DNA of 12,582 nt from contig JBGPHD010000089.1 in the NCBI GenBank assembly GCA_041484135.1, positions 1-12,582 of the forward strand, read 5' to 3'. Position numbers and translations under genes: made by a program. Shown here piece after piece: positions 1 through 7,694 of the stretch (position 1 is its first letter; the number at the start of each line of letters is the position of its first letter). Source of the stretch: JACORV01 sp041484135. GTDB lineage: Bacteria > Gemmatimonadota > Gemmatimonadetes > Gemmatimonadales > JACORV01. A model generated the notes under the pieces. That model had not been told where the DNA came from. It saw only the letters and a program-made list of their open reading frames with translations, and did no database searches.

Positions 1-789
1 GAGGAGGACCCGACGTTCCGGGTGCACACCGATCCCGACACGGCGCAGACCATCATCTCGGGGATGGGCGAGCTGCACCTCGAGATCATCGTGGAACGGA
101 TGCGCCGCGAGTTCAAGGTGGACGCCAACGTCGGCCGGCCGCAGGTGGCCTATCGCGAGACGATCCGCCACCGCGTGACGGACATCGAGGGACGGTTCGT
201 GCGGCAGACGGGCGGCCGCGGCCAGTACGGCCACGTCGTCATCAACCTGGAGCCGGCCGAGCCGGGCGCCGGGTTCGTGTTCGAGGACAAGATCGTGGGC
301 GGCTCGATCCCGCGGGAGTACATCCGCCCGGTGGAGCAGGGGATCGAAGAGGCGCTGGAGAACGGCGTGCTGGCGGGCTATCCGATGGTGGATGTGAAGG
401 TCGAGCTGATCGACGGCTCGTACCACGACGTCGACTCCAGCGAGATGGCGTTCAAGATCGCCGGGTCGATGGCCTTCAAGGAGGCGGCGCGCGCGGCGAA
501 GCCGGTGCTGCTCGAGCCGATCATGGATGTGGAAGCGGTGACGCCGAGCGAGTATCTCGGCGACGTGATGGGGGACCTCTCCAGCCGGCGGGGCCGGATC
601 GGCGGGATGACGCAGCGCGGCGGCGCGCAGGTCATCGGCGCCTCGGTGCCGCTCTCGGAGATGTTCGGCTACTCCACCGCACTGCGCTCGATGAGCCAGG
701 GGCGCGCGGTGTACTCGATGCAGTTCTCGCGGTACGAGGAAGTGCCCAAGGCGAAGGCCGAAGAGATCATCACCAAGGTAAAGGGCTAA
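1..789 (+). CDS. fusA: Elongation factor G, C-terminal 262 residues (gene runs off the left edge)
   Basis: EF-G is the cytoplasmic GTPase that drives translocation of tRNA and mRNA after peptide-bond formation and helps recycle ribosomes. The frame is open from base 1, so the GTPase domain and domain II lie outside the window. Visible are the end of domain III with the GMGELHLEI motif (fragment residues 21-29), domain IV with GGRGQYGH and the tip loop YHDVDSSE, whose His (fragment residue 142) matches the conserved tip histidine that reaches the decoding centre, and domain V from about residue 170 (EPIMDVEAVTP, GDLSSRRGRI). It stops with TAA, 4 bases before tuf, the usual str-operon arrangement. 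The intact tip loop and the position next to tuf favour the canonical translocase over an EF-G2 paralogue. No sign of decay. Confidence 0.98.
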   Translation, partial: EEDPTFRVHTDPDTAQTIISGMGELHLEIIVERMRREFKVDANVGRPQVAYRETIRHRVTDIEGRFVRQTGGRGQYGHVVINLEPAEPGAGFVFEDKIVGGSIPREYIRPVEQGIEEALENGVLAGYPMVDVKVELIDGSYHDVDSSEMAFKIAGSMAFKEAARAAKPVLLEPIMDVEAVTPSEYLGDVMGDLSSRRGRIGGMTQRGGAQVIGASVPLSEMFGYSTALRSMSQGRAVYSMQFSRYEEVPKAKAEEIITKVKG

Positions 790-793
790 GACG

Positions 794-1996
<1,203 letters not shown>

Positions 1997-1998
1997 CG

Positions 1999-2316
1999 AT
2001 GAAGAAAGTCCCCGGTCGCATCCGCATCCGACTCAAGGCGTTCGACCACGCGCTGATCGATCAGGCGGCGGCGGATATCGTGCGCACGGCGGAGAAGACC
2101 GGCGCGCAGGTCACCGGCCCCATCCCGCTGCCGACCAAGCGGCAGATGTGGACGGTGCTGCGCAGCCCGCACGTGGACAAGAAGAGCCGCGAGCAGTTCG
2201 AGCTCAAGACCCACAAGCGGCTGATCGACATCAACGACTCGCGGCCGCAGACGGTGGACGCCCTGACCAAGCTGGATCTCCCGGCGGGCGTCGACGTCGA
2301 GATCAAGGTGGAGTAG
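1999..2316 (+). CDS. rpsJ: Small subunit ribosomal protein S10
   Basis: S10 is a 30S head protein that in many bacteria also partners NusB in transcription antitermination. The 105-residue length is normal for the family. The signature TVLRSPHVDKKSREQFELKTH lies in the middle, followed by KRLIDINDS and the end AGVDVEIKVE. The start is the ATG two bases after the tuf stop; the same frame stays open far upstream, but that part is a shadow of tuf. A GGAG in the last codons of tuf (1990-1993) can act as ribosome binding site. In E. coli this gene heads its own operon behind a long leader through which L4 represses the operon. Here there is no room for any leader, so S10 is probably transcribed from str-operon promoters and translated by coupling to tuf. 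Confidence 0.97.
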   Translation: MKKVPGRIRIRLKAFDHALIDQAAADIVRTAEKTGAQVTGPIPLPTKRQMWTVLRSPHVDKKSREQFELKTHKRLIDINDSRPQTVDALTKLDLPAGVDVEIKVE

Positions 2317-2319
2317 CGC

Positions 2320-2946
2320 ATGGACGTGATCATCGGTCGCAAGCTGGGCATGACGCAGCTCTTCGCCGAGGACGGCACCGTGACACCGGTGACCGTCATC
2401 GAGGCGGGGCCGTGCCCGGTCCTCCAGGTGCGTGCCGCCCCGGCCGTGGGCGGCCATGCGCGCGTGCAGCTCGGCTTCGGCGAGCGGAAGGACAAGCTCT
2501 CCACCAAGGCCGAGCGCGGGCACGCCGCCAAGGCGGGCCTCAAGGTCGCGCCACGGGTGCTGCGCGAGTTCCCCTCGGCGGGTGAGATGCCCGAACTCGG
2601 CACGGTCGTCACGGTGGCGACCTTCGCGGTGGGTGAGAAGGTGAAGGTCACCGGCGTCTCCAAGGGGCGCGGGTTCCAGGGCGTGGTGCACCGGTACGGG
2701 TTCCACGGCGGTCCCGCGAGCCACGGCAACACCCGGTTCCGGAAGCCCGGCTCGGTGGGTCCCGGCACCGACCCCTCGCGCGTCATCAAGGGCAAGCGCA
2801 TGCCGGGCCACATGGGCGCCAAGCGCCGCACCCAGGTCGGGCTCACGGTGGCCAAGGTGGACGCCGAGAAGAACCTCCTGTTCGTGCAGGGCGCGGTGCC
2901 CGGCGCGATGCGCGGCATCGTGACCGTGCGCAAGGAGACCCGGTGA
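2320..2946 (+). CDS. rplC: Large subunit ribosomal protein L3
   Basis: L3 is an early 50S assembly protein whose central loop reaches toward the peptidyl transferase centre. The product is 208 residues, normal for bacteria. It begins MDVIIGRKLGMTQLF, the family's typical N-terminus, and carries KGRGFQGVVHRYGFHGG (115-131) and the basic loop KGKRMPGHMGAKRRTQ. In E. coli the equivalent of His164 in this loop is a glutamine methylated by PrmB; with histidine here that modification is not expected. The ATG is preceded by GGAG at 2310-2313 with six bases of spacing. The TGA stop overlaps the GTG start of rplD in the four bases GTGA, which favours translational coupling. Confidence 0.97.
   Translation: MDVIIGRKLGMTQLFAEDGTVTPVTVIEAGPCPVLQVRAAPAVGGHARVQLGFGERKDKLSTKAERGHAAKAGLKVAPRVLREFPSAGEMPELGTVVTVATFAVGEKVKVTGVSKGRGFQGVVHRYGFHGGPASHGNTRFRKPGSVGPGTDPSRVIKGKRMPGHMGAKRRTQVGLTVAKVDAEKNLLFVQGAVPGAMRGIVTVRKETR
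2932..2937 (+). promoter_or_regulatory. Ribosome binding site that fixes the rplD GTG start
   Basis: AAGGAG lies in the last codons of rplC, five bases before GTG at 2943. It supports the GTG start, which adds the conserved L4 N-terminal strand, over any downstream ATG such as codon 33. Confidence 0.8.
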
Positions 2947-3845
2947 GCGCGGTCGAAGTCCTGGCCTACACGGCCGAGGGCGCGCGGCGTCCCAACGCGG
3001 TGCGCCTCCCCGCGGACCCGTTCGACGGGCGCGTCCACATGGTGGTGATGCACGAGGCGGTCAAGACGTTCCTGGCCAACCAGCGCCAGGGGACGGTCAT
3101 GACCAAGACGCGCGGTCTCGTCACCGGCGGCAACCAGAAGCCGTGGAAGCAGAAGGGCACCGGCCGGGCTCGGCAGGGTTCGATCCGCGCGCCCAACTGG
3201 CCCGGCGGCGGGACCGCGTTCGGTCCGCTGCCGCGCGACTACCGGCTCGGGATGCCGCGCAAGGTGCGCCGCCTGGCCCGGCGCTCGGCGTTGAACGCGC
3301 GGGCGCGCGAACAGGCCCTGGCGGTGATCGAGCCGCTGGCCTTCGCCGAGCCGAAGACCAAGCGGATGGTCGCGTTGCTCGGCCGCATGGGCCTCGGGGA
3401 GCACCGGGTCCTCGTGCTCACCAGCGAGCACAAGCCCAACGTGGCCCTCTCGGCCCGCAACCTCCAGAACGTCGAGGTCATGCGGTACGCGGACGCCTCG
3501 ACCTACGACATCCTCCATGCCGAGGCGGTCGTGATCGAGGAACCGGCCCTGGGTCCGCTCGAGACGGGTGCCGAAGCGCCGGCGGAAGCGGCGACGGCGC
3601 CGTCCCGGAAAAAGGCGCGGGCGGCCAAGCGCGCCGAAGCGGCGGAAGCCGCCGCGGCGGAGCCGGCCGGCAAGAAGAAGAAGGCGGCGGCCCGCAAGGC
3701 GGCCCCCGCGAAGAAGGCCGACAAGCCGGCGGCGAAGAAGTCCGCCCCGGCCAAGAAGGCGGACAAGCCCGCGGCGAAGAAAGCCGCCCCGGCCAGGAAG
3801 GCCGACAAGCCCGGGGCGAAGAAGCCCGGTACGAAGAAGAAGTAG
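2943..3845 (+). CDS. rplD: Large subunit ribosomal protein L4 with a long histone-H1-like C-terminal tail
   Basis: L4 binds 23S rRNA early in 50S assembly; a long loop lines the peptide exit tunnel near L22. Residues 1 to about 207 are a normal L4: LANQRQGT (44-51), the tunnel loop with GGNQKPWKQKGTGRARQGS (62-80), ALNARAREQAL, and a C-terminal half ending ASTYDILHAEAVVIEE. The family is usually about 200-210 residues; this one has 300. Residues 208-300 are an Ala/Lys/Pro/Glu-rich, probably disordered tail: first acidic-alanine (208-241), then strongly basic with three 14-residue repeats (254-295) and a KKK end. The tail stays in frame and keeps G/C third positions, so it looks translated rather than a run-on error. 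The start is GTG, overlapping the rplC stop and supported by AAGGAG at 2932-2937. In E. coli L4 also represses the S10 operon; the leader it needs is absent here. Confidence 0.96.
   Translation: MSAVEVLAYTAEGARRPNAVRLPADPFDGRVHMVVMHEAVKTFLANQRQGTVMTKTRGLVTGGNQKPWKQKGTGRARQGSIRAPNWPGGGTAFGPLPRDYRLGMPRKVRRLARRSALNARAREQALAVIEPLAFAEPKTKRMVALLGRMGLGEHRVLVLTSEHKPNVALSARNLQNVEVMRYADASTYDILHAEAVVIEEPALGPLETGAEAPAEAATAPSRKKARAAKRAEAAEAAAAEPAGKKKKAAARKAAPAKKADKPAAKKSAPAKKADKPAAKKAAPARKADKPGAKKPGTKKK
3702..3827 (+). repeat. Three tandem 42-base units coding for the lysine-rich repeat of L4
   Basis: Three adjacent 42-base units (3702-3743, 3744-3785, 3786-3827) encode APAKKADKPAAKKS, APAKKADKPAAKKA and APARKADKPGAKKP. 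The first two peptides differ only at the last residue; the third has a Lys-to-Arg, an Ala-to-Gly and a different last residue. Codons vary at third positions between copies (for example GCG/GCC/GGG), so the repeat is conserved better as protein than as DNA. The pattern resembles the PAKK/AAKK repeats of bacterial histone-H1-like proteins. Confidence 0.9.
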
Positions 3846-3854
3846 GAGCGCACG

Positions 3855-4154
3855 ATGCCAGACGTCACCCATACGCTGATCAAGCCGGTGGTGACCGAGA
3901 AGTCCTCGGCGGCGTACGAGAACGCGAAGATCTACACCTTCCGCGTCCACGGGAGCGCCAACAAGCCGGCGATCCGCGACGCGATCGAGCATCTCTTCGG
4001 CGTCCGCGTGACCGCGGTGCGGACGATGACCGTCCGCGCCAAGGAGCGGAAGGCGGGCGGCATGGGCCGCGGGCGCGCGGGGCGCCGCGCGTCGTGGAAG
4101 AAGGCGATCGTCACCCTCCGCGAGGGCGACGCCATCCAGATCTTCGAGGGTTAG
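3855..4154 (+). CDS. rplW: Large subunit ribosomal protein L23
   Basis: L23 sits at the exit of the peptide tunnel, where trigger factor and the signal recognition particle dock. The product is 99 residues, the normal size. The N-terminus carries the typical IKPVVTEKS (residues 9-17), followed by YTFRVHGSANKPAIRDAIEHLFGV and a basic, Gly/Arg-rich loop (GGMGRGRAGRRASWKKA) before the last strand. It begins with ATG nine bases after the rplD stop; AGGAG overlapping that stop codon (3844-3848) is six bases from the start. The long L4 tail directly upstream does not run into it. It ends three bases before rplB. Confidence 0.97.
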   Translation: MPDVTHTLIKPVVTEKSSAAYENAKIYTFRVHGSANKPAIRDAIEHLFGVRVTAVRTMTVRAKERKAGGMGRGRAGRRASWKKAIVTLREGDAIQIFEG

Positions 4155-4157
4155 GCC

Positions 4158-4997
4158 ATGGGCATCCGGCAGTTCCGGCCCGGCACGCCGTCGCAGCGGT
4201 TCCGCATCATCTCCGATTTCGCGGAGATCACGCGGACGACGCCCGAGGAGTCGCTCCTCGAGCCGTTGCGCTCGCAGGGCGGGCGCAACAACCAGGGGCA
4301 CGTCACCACGCGCTACCGCGGCGGCGGCCACAAGCGGATGTACCGGCGCATCGACTTCCGGCGCGACAAGTTCGGCATCCCGGGCAAGGTCGCGGAGATC
4401 GAGTACGATCCCAACCGCTCGGCGCGCATCGCCCTGATCCTGTATGCCGACGGGGAGAAGCGCTACATCATCCACCCGCGCGGGCTGCAGGTGGGGGACA
4501 CGGTGAATTCGGGCCCGGGGGCCGACATCCGGCTCGGCAACGCGGTCCCGCTGACCGAGATCCCGCTGGGGACCACGGTGCATAACGTGGAGCTCAAGAA
4601 GGGGCGCGGGGGCCAGATCGGCCGCGCGGCCGGGGCGGAGATCCAGGTGGTGGCCAAGGAAGGCGCCCACGTGACGCTGAAGCTCAAGAGCGGCGAGGTG
4701 CGCCTGGTGCGCGGGGAATGCCTCGCGACCATCGGCCAGGTGGGGAACGCGGAGCACGAGCTCGAGAGCGTCGGCAAGGCGGGCAAGTCGCGCTGGCTCG
4801 GCCGGCGGTCGAGGGTGCGTGGCGTGGCCAAGAACCCGGTGGACCACCCGCTGGGCGGCGGCGAAGGCAAGTCGAGCGGCGGCCGGCCCCCGGTCTCGCC
4901 GTGGGGCAAGCCCGAGGGCGTCAAGACGCGCCACAAGAAGAAGGCGAGCACCAAGCTCATCATCCGGGGCCGCAAGCGCGGCAAGGCGACGCAATAA
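4158..4997 (+). CDS. rplB: Large subunit ribosomal protein L2
   Basis: L2 is one of the most conserved 50S proteins; it helps join the subunits and is needed for peptidyl transferase activity. The 279-residue product is of normal length (about 275). Visible are GGRNNQGHVTTRYRGGGHKR (41-60), an RNA-binding OB fold, an SH3-like domain, and the C-terminal signature NPVDHPLGGGEGKSSGGRPP (226-245), followed by SPWGKPEGVKTRHKK and a basic end. His230 in NPVDH, the functionally important histidine, is present; the second His found in many species (DHPH) is Leu here, which I take as ordinary variation. ATG start, with GAGGG at 4146-4150 seven bases upstream. The TAA stop shares its last base with the rpsS ATG (TAATG). 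Confidence 0.97.
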   Translation: MGIRQFRPGTPSQRFRIISDFAEITRTTPEESLLEPLRSQGGRNNQGHVTTRYRGGGHKRMYRRIDFRRDKFGIPGKVAEIEYDPNRSARIALILYADGEKRYIIHPRGLQVGDTVNSGPGADIRLGNAVPLTEIPLGTTVHNVELKKGRGGQIGRAAGAEIQVVAKEGAHVTLKLKSGEVRLVRGECLATIGQVGNAEHELESVGKAGKSRWLGRRSRVRGVAKNPVDHPLGGGEGKSSGGRPPVSPWGKPEGVKTRHKKKASTKLIIRGRKRGKATQ

Positions 4998-5398
4998 TGG
5001 CACGCAGCGTCAAGAAGGGCCCGTACGTGGACGAGCGGCTGCTCAAGCGGATCCACGAGATGAACACCAAGAAGGAGAAGCGGGTGCTCAAGACCTGGTC
5101 GCGGGCGTCCACGGTGACGCCGGACTTCGTCGGGCACACGCTCGCGGTGCATAACGGGAACAAGTTCGTGCCGGTGTACGTGTCGGAGAACATGGTCGGG
5201 CACAAGCTGGGGGAGTTCTCGCCCACCCGGCTCTTCCGCGGCCACAGCGGCAAGCTCTCCGCCGACAAGAAGGCGAAGCTCGAGGGTGAGGGCGCCGCGC
5301 CGCCGGCCGCGGGTGCCGCGCCGGCCGCCGCGCCGAGCGGTGGGCCGGGAGCCCCTCCCCCGCGGGCCGGCAAGCCCGCGCCCGGAGGGAAGGCCTAA
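4997..5398 (+). CDS. rpsS: Small subunit ribosomal protein S19 with an Ala/Pro/Gly-rich C-terminal extension
   Basis: S19 is a 30S head protein that contacts S13 and takes part in a bridge to the 50S subunit; its C-terminal tail points toward the A- and P-site tRNAs. Residues 1-94 are a standard S19: MARSVKKGPYVDERLLKRI, KTWSRASTVTPDFVGHTLAVHNG, FVPVYVSENMVGHKLGEF, and FSPTRLFRGHSGK. The family is normally about 92 residues; here the frame continues to 133. The extra 39 residues (5279-5395) are almost only Ala, Pro, Gly, with a few Lys, Arg and Glu, and end in a short basic GKPAPGGKA. The start ATG overlaps the rplB stop by one base; the same frame is open further upstream, but S19 homology begins at this ATG. 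The stop abuts the rplV ATG directly. Confidence 0.96.
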   Translation: MARSVKKGPYVDERLLKRIHEMNTKKEKRVLKTWSRASTVTPDFVGHTLAVHNGNKFVPVYVSENMVGHKLGEFSPTRLFRGHSGKLSADKKAKLEGEGAAPPAAGAAPAAAPSGGPGAPPPRAGKPAPGGKA

Positions 5399-5749
5399 AT
5401 GGAAGCGCGCGCGTTCCAGCGGTCGGCTCGCCAGTCGCCGCGGAAGATGCGGCTCGTGGTGGACCTGATCCGCGGCTTGCCGGTGAACCAGGCCTTCTCG
5501 ATCCTGAAGTTCAGCAAGAAGGGCGCGGCGAAGCAGATCTCGAAGGTGCTGCTCTCGGCGGTGGCCAACGCCCGCGTGGCGTCGGACAGAGCGAACGAGC
5601 GGCTCGACGAGGACGCGCTGTTCGTCAAGCATGTGACGATCGACGAAGGCCCGTCGCTGAAGCGGTTCATGCCGGCCGCCATGGGGCGGGCGACGCCGCT
5701 CAGGAAGCGGACCAGCCACGGGACGATCACCGGGGCCACGACGGAGTAA
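5399..5749 (+). CDS. rplV: Large subunit ribosomal protein L22
   Basis: L22 stabilises 23S rRNA, and its long beta-hairpin lines the peptide tunnel opposite L4, where macrolides bind nearby. The 116-residue product matches the family. It starts MEARAFQRSARQSPRKMRLVVDLIRG and continues with the helical part (LLSAVANARVASD). The hairpin around residues 80-107 is GPSLKRFMPAAMGRATPLRKRTSH, with no tunnel-loop insertion or deletion visible. There is no long tail, in contrast to L4 and S19 nearby. ATG follows the rpsS stop with no gap; GGAGG at 5384-5388 lies in the S19 tail codons, ten bases upstream, so this tail also carries the L22 ribosome binding site. Confidence 0.97.
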   Translation: MEARAFQRSARQSPRKMRLVVDLIRGLPVNQAFSILKFSKKGAAKQISKVLLSAVANARVASDRANERLDEDALFVKHVTIDEGPSLKRFMPAAMGRATPLRKRTSHGTITGATTE

Positions 5750-5753
5750 GAGC

Positions 5754-6413
5754 GTGGGACAGAAGGTACATCCGCACGGCTTCCGGCTCGGGATCGTCAA
5801 ACCGTGGCGCTCCCGGTGGTACGCGAACCGCGAGTTCCCGGCCCTCCTCAAGGAGGACGAACTCATCCGCACGTACCTCAAGACGCGGCTCCAGCACGCC
5901 GCGATCAGCGACGTGCACATCGAGCGCAAGCCGGGCAAGGTCCTGGTGACAGTCCACACCGGCCGGCCGGGCGTGGTGATCGGGAAGCGGGGCGCCGAAG
6001 TGGACAAGCTCCGCGACGAGCTGGCGCAGCTCACCGGCAAGGAGATCGGGATCAACGTCGAGGAGATCAAGCGGCCCGAGCTCGACGCGCAGCTGGTCTC
6101 GGACAACGTGGCGCACCAGCTGGCGCAGCGCATCTCGTTCCGCCGCGCCATGAAGCGCGCGGTGCAGTCGGCGATGCGGATGGGCGCGCAGGGGATCAAG
6201 ATCAAGTGCGGCGGGCGCCTCGGCGGGGCCGAGATCGCGCGGGTCGAAGGGTACCACGAGGGCCGGGTGCCGCTGCACACGCTGCGGGCCGACGTGGACT
6301 ACGCGACCTCGACGGCCAAGACGACATTCGGCACCATCGGCGTGAAGGTGTGGATCTTCAAGGGCGAGGTCGTGGAGGATGCGCGCGGCCGGACCTACAG
6401 CACGGGGGCGTAG
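5754..6413 (+). CDS. rpsC: Small subunit ribosomal protein S3
   Basis: S3 forms part of the mRNA entry tunnel of the 30S subunit and contributes to the ribosome's mRNA helicase activity. The 219-residue product begins MGQKVHPHGFRLGI, the family signature. A type-II KH domain carries its GXXG loop as GKRG (77-80). FRRAMKRAVQSAMRMGAQG (129-147) supplies the basic residues that line mRNA entry, followed by GRLGGAEIARVEGYHEGR, PLHTLRADVDY and GVKVWIFKGE. The start is GTG, four bases after rplV; GGAG at 5743-5746 is seven bases away. No unusual extension. It ends three bases before rplP. Confidence 0.97.
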   Translation: MGQKVHPHGFRLGIVKPWRSRWYANREFPALLKEDELIRTYLKTRLQHAAISDVHIERKPGKVLVTVHTGRPGVVIGKRGAEVDKLRDELAQLTGKEIGINVEEIKRPELDAQLVSDNVAHQLAQRISFRRAMKRAVQSAMRMGAQGIKIKCGGRLGGAEIARVEGYHEGRVPLHTLRADVDYATSTAKTTFGTIGVKVWIFKGEVVEDARGRTYSTGA

Positions 6414-6416
6414 CCG

Positions 6417-6827
6417 ATGCTCGCACCCAAGCGGGTCAAGTTCCGCAAGATGATGAAGGGCCGGATGCGCGGCGTCGCGGGCCGGGGCGCCACGGTGGCC
6501 TTCGGGCACTACGGGCTGCAGGCCCTCGAGGCGGGCTGGGTCTCCAACCGCCAGATCGAGGCCTCCCGCGTGGCGATGACGCGCGAGATGAAGCGCGGCG
6601 GGAAGCTCTGGATCCGGATCTTCCCGGACAAGCCGATCACGAAGAAGCCGGCCGAGACGCGGATGGGGAAGGGCAAGGGCAACCCGGAGGGCTGGGTGGC
6701 CGTGGTCAAGATGGGCCGGGTGCTCTTCGAGATCGAGGGGGTCCCGGAGGATCTCGCCCGCAAGGCGATGGCGCTGGCCTCGGCCAAGCTGCCGATCAAG
6801 ACCCGGTTCATCGTGCGGGAGGACTGA
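6417..6827 (+). CDS. rplP: Large subunit ribosomal protein L16
   Basis: L16 helps organise the A-site tRNA region of the 50S subunit and joins late in assembly. The 136-residue product is the same length as E. coli L16 and starts MLAPKRVKFRKMMKGRMRG. It contains SNRQIEASRVAMTREMKRGGK, WIRIFPDKPITKKPAE, and RMGKGKGNPEGW. Arg82 in this last segment matches the arginine that is hydroxylated in E. coli. The end PIKTRFIVRED is typical. ATG lies three bases after the rpsC stop; the Shine-Dalgarno is weak (a run of G in the last S3 codons), so coupling with rpsC is likely. Confidence 0.97.
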   Translation: MLAPKRVKFRKMMKGRMRGVAGRGATVAFGHYGLQALEAGWVSNRQIEASRVAMTREMKRGGKLWIRIFPDKPITKKPAETRMGKGKGNPEGWVAVVKMGRVLFEIEGVPEDLARKAMALASAKLPIKTRFIVRED

Positions 6828-6830
6828 CCG

Positions 6831-7046
6831 ATGGCGGCGAAGATCACCATCCGGGCCATCCGCGAGATGACCGATGACGAGATCCGCGGCAAGCTCGTGG
6901 AGCTCGAGAAGGAGCGGTTCGGACTCCGCTTCAAGTCGGCCACCGAGGTGGTGGCCAACCCCATGGATCTCCGGAAGGCGCGGCGCACGGTGGCCCGGTT
7001 GAAGACGGTGCTGACCGCCCGCGCGGCCAAGGCGAAGGCGACATGA
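6831..7046 (+). CDS. rpmC: Large subunit ribosomal protein L29
   Basis: L29 lies next to L23 near the peptide exit, where nascent-chain factors bind. This is a small two-helix protein of 71 residues, close to the usual 60-70. It shows the pattern IREMTDDEIRGKLVELEKERFGLRFKSAT, then NPMDLRKARRTVARLKTVL, with a short Ala/Lys end. ATG comes three bases after rplP, with GGGAGG at 6817-6822, eight bases upstream, inside the end of rplP. Its stop overlaps the rpsQ start in the four bases ATGA. Confidence 0.96.
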   Translation: MAAKITIRAIREMTDDEIRGKLVELEKERFGLRFKSATEVVANPMDLRKARRTVARLKTVLTARAAKAKAT

Positions 7047-7315
7047 GCGAGCAGCAGGCGGTGGAACGCGGACGGCGCAAGGTGCGCGTCGGCACGGTGG
7101 TGAGCGACAAGATGCACAAGTCGTGCGTCGTGTCCTTCGAGCGGCGGATCACGCACCCGCTCTACGGCAAGCAGTCGACGCGCACCAAGCGCGTGGTGGC
7201 GCACGACGAGACGAACCTGGCGCACGTGGGCGACGTGGTCCGCATCATGGAGACCCGGCCGCTGTCCAAGACCAAGCGCTGGCGCGTGGTCGCGATCGTC
7301 GCCAAAGCGCAGTAG
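7043..7315 (+). CDS. rpsQ: Small subunit ribosomal protein S17
   Basis: S17 is an OB-fold protein that binds 16S rRNA early in 30S assembly. The product is 90 residues, normal size. After a short N-terminal stretch (1-10) it shows RRKVRVGTVVSDKMHKSCVV, then the loop RRITHPLYGKQSTRTKR, HDETNLAHVGDVVRIMETRPLSKTKRW and a hydrophobic last strand. The start overlaps the rpmC stop by four bases (ATGA), so coupling is likely; the Shine-Dalgarno is poor. This is the last gene of the classical S10 operon, yet the next gene starts nine bases later with no terminator between them. Confidence 0.97.
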   Translation: MSEQQAVERGRRKVRVGTVVSDKMHKSCVVSFERRITHPLYGKQSTRTKRVVAHDETNLAHVGDVVRIMETRPLSKTKRWRVVAIVAKAQ

Positions 7316-7324
7316 GGAGGGGCC

Positions 7325-7693
7325 GTGGTCCAACAGGAGACGATCGTCAAGATCGCCGACAACTCGGGCGCCAAGCGCGCGCTCGTCATCCGGGTCCTCG
7401 GCGGCTCGAAGCGCCGCTACGCCGGCCTGGGCGACATCGTGGTCGTGGCGATCAAGGACGCGCTGCCCACGGGCACCGTGAAGAAGGGCGAGGTCGCGCG
7501 CGCCGTGGTGGTGCGCACCGCCAAGGAGACGCGCCGCAAGGATGGCAGCTACATCCGGTTCGACGAGAACGCGGCCGTCATCATCAACGAGGACAACGAG
7601 CCCCGGGCCACCCGCATCTTCGGGCCGGTGGGGCGCGAGCTGCGCGAGAAGCGGTTCATGAAGATCGTGAGCCTCGCGCCGGAGGTGTTGTAG
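7325..7693 (+). CDS. rplN: Large subunit ribosomal protein L14
   Basis: L14 lies at the subunit interface of the 50S particle and contributes to bridges with the 30S subunit; it is also the docking site of the silencing factor RsfS. The 122-residue product has exactly the usual length. It shows IVKIADNSGAKRALVIRVLGG near the start, GDIVVVAIKDALPTG, VVVRTAKETRRKDGSYIRFDENA and the end ATRIFGPVGRELREKRFMKI. The start is GTG; GGGAGG at 7315-7320, beginning in the rpsQ stop codon, lies four bases upstream and supports it. It heads the classical spc operon, but the nine-base gap to rpsQ leaves no room for a separate promoter region. Confidence 0.97.
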   Translation: MVQQETIVKIADNSGAKRALVIRVLGGSKRRYAGLGDIVVVAIKDALPTGTVKKGEVARAVVVRTAKETRRKDGSYIRFDENAAVIINEDNEPRATRIFGPVGRELREKRFMKIVSLAPEVL

Positions 7694-7694
7694 C

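Noticed and set aside
4718..4996. Upstream continuation of the rpsS reading frame inside rplB
   Set aside because: No S19 homology before the ATG at 4997; it is an out-of-frame reading of rplB.
2061..5003. A 980-codon open frame on the minus strand across rpsJ to rplB
   Set aside because: It lies wholly opposite clear ribosomal protein genes. In GC-rich DNA with G/C third positions the antisense frame rarely meets stops. The translation is Arg/Leu/Ala/His-rich without family motifs.
4463..6280. Open frame of 605 codons antisense to rplB-rpsC
   Set aside because: Shadow of five conserved genes; composition only mirrors their codons.
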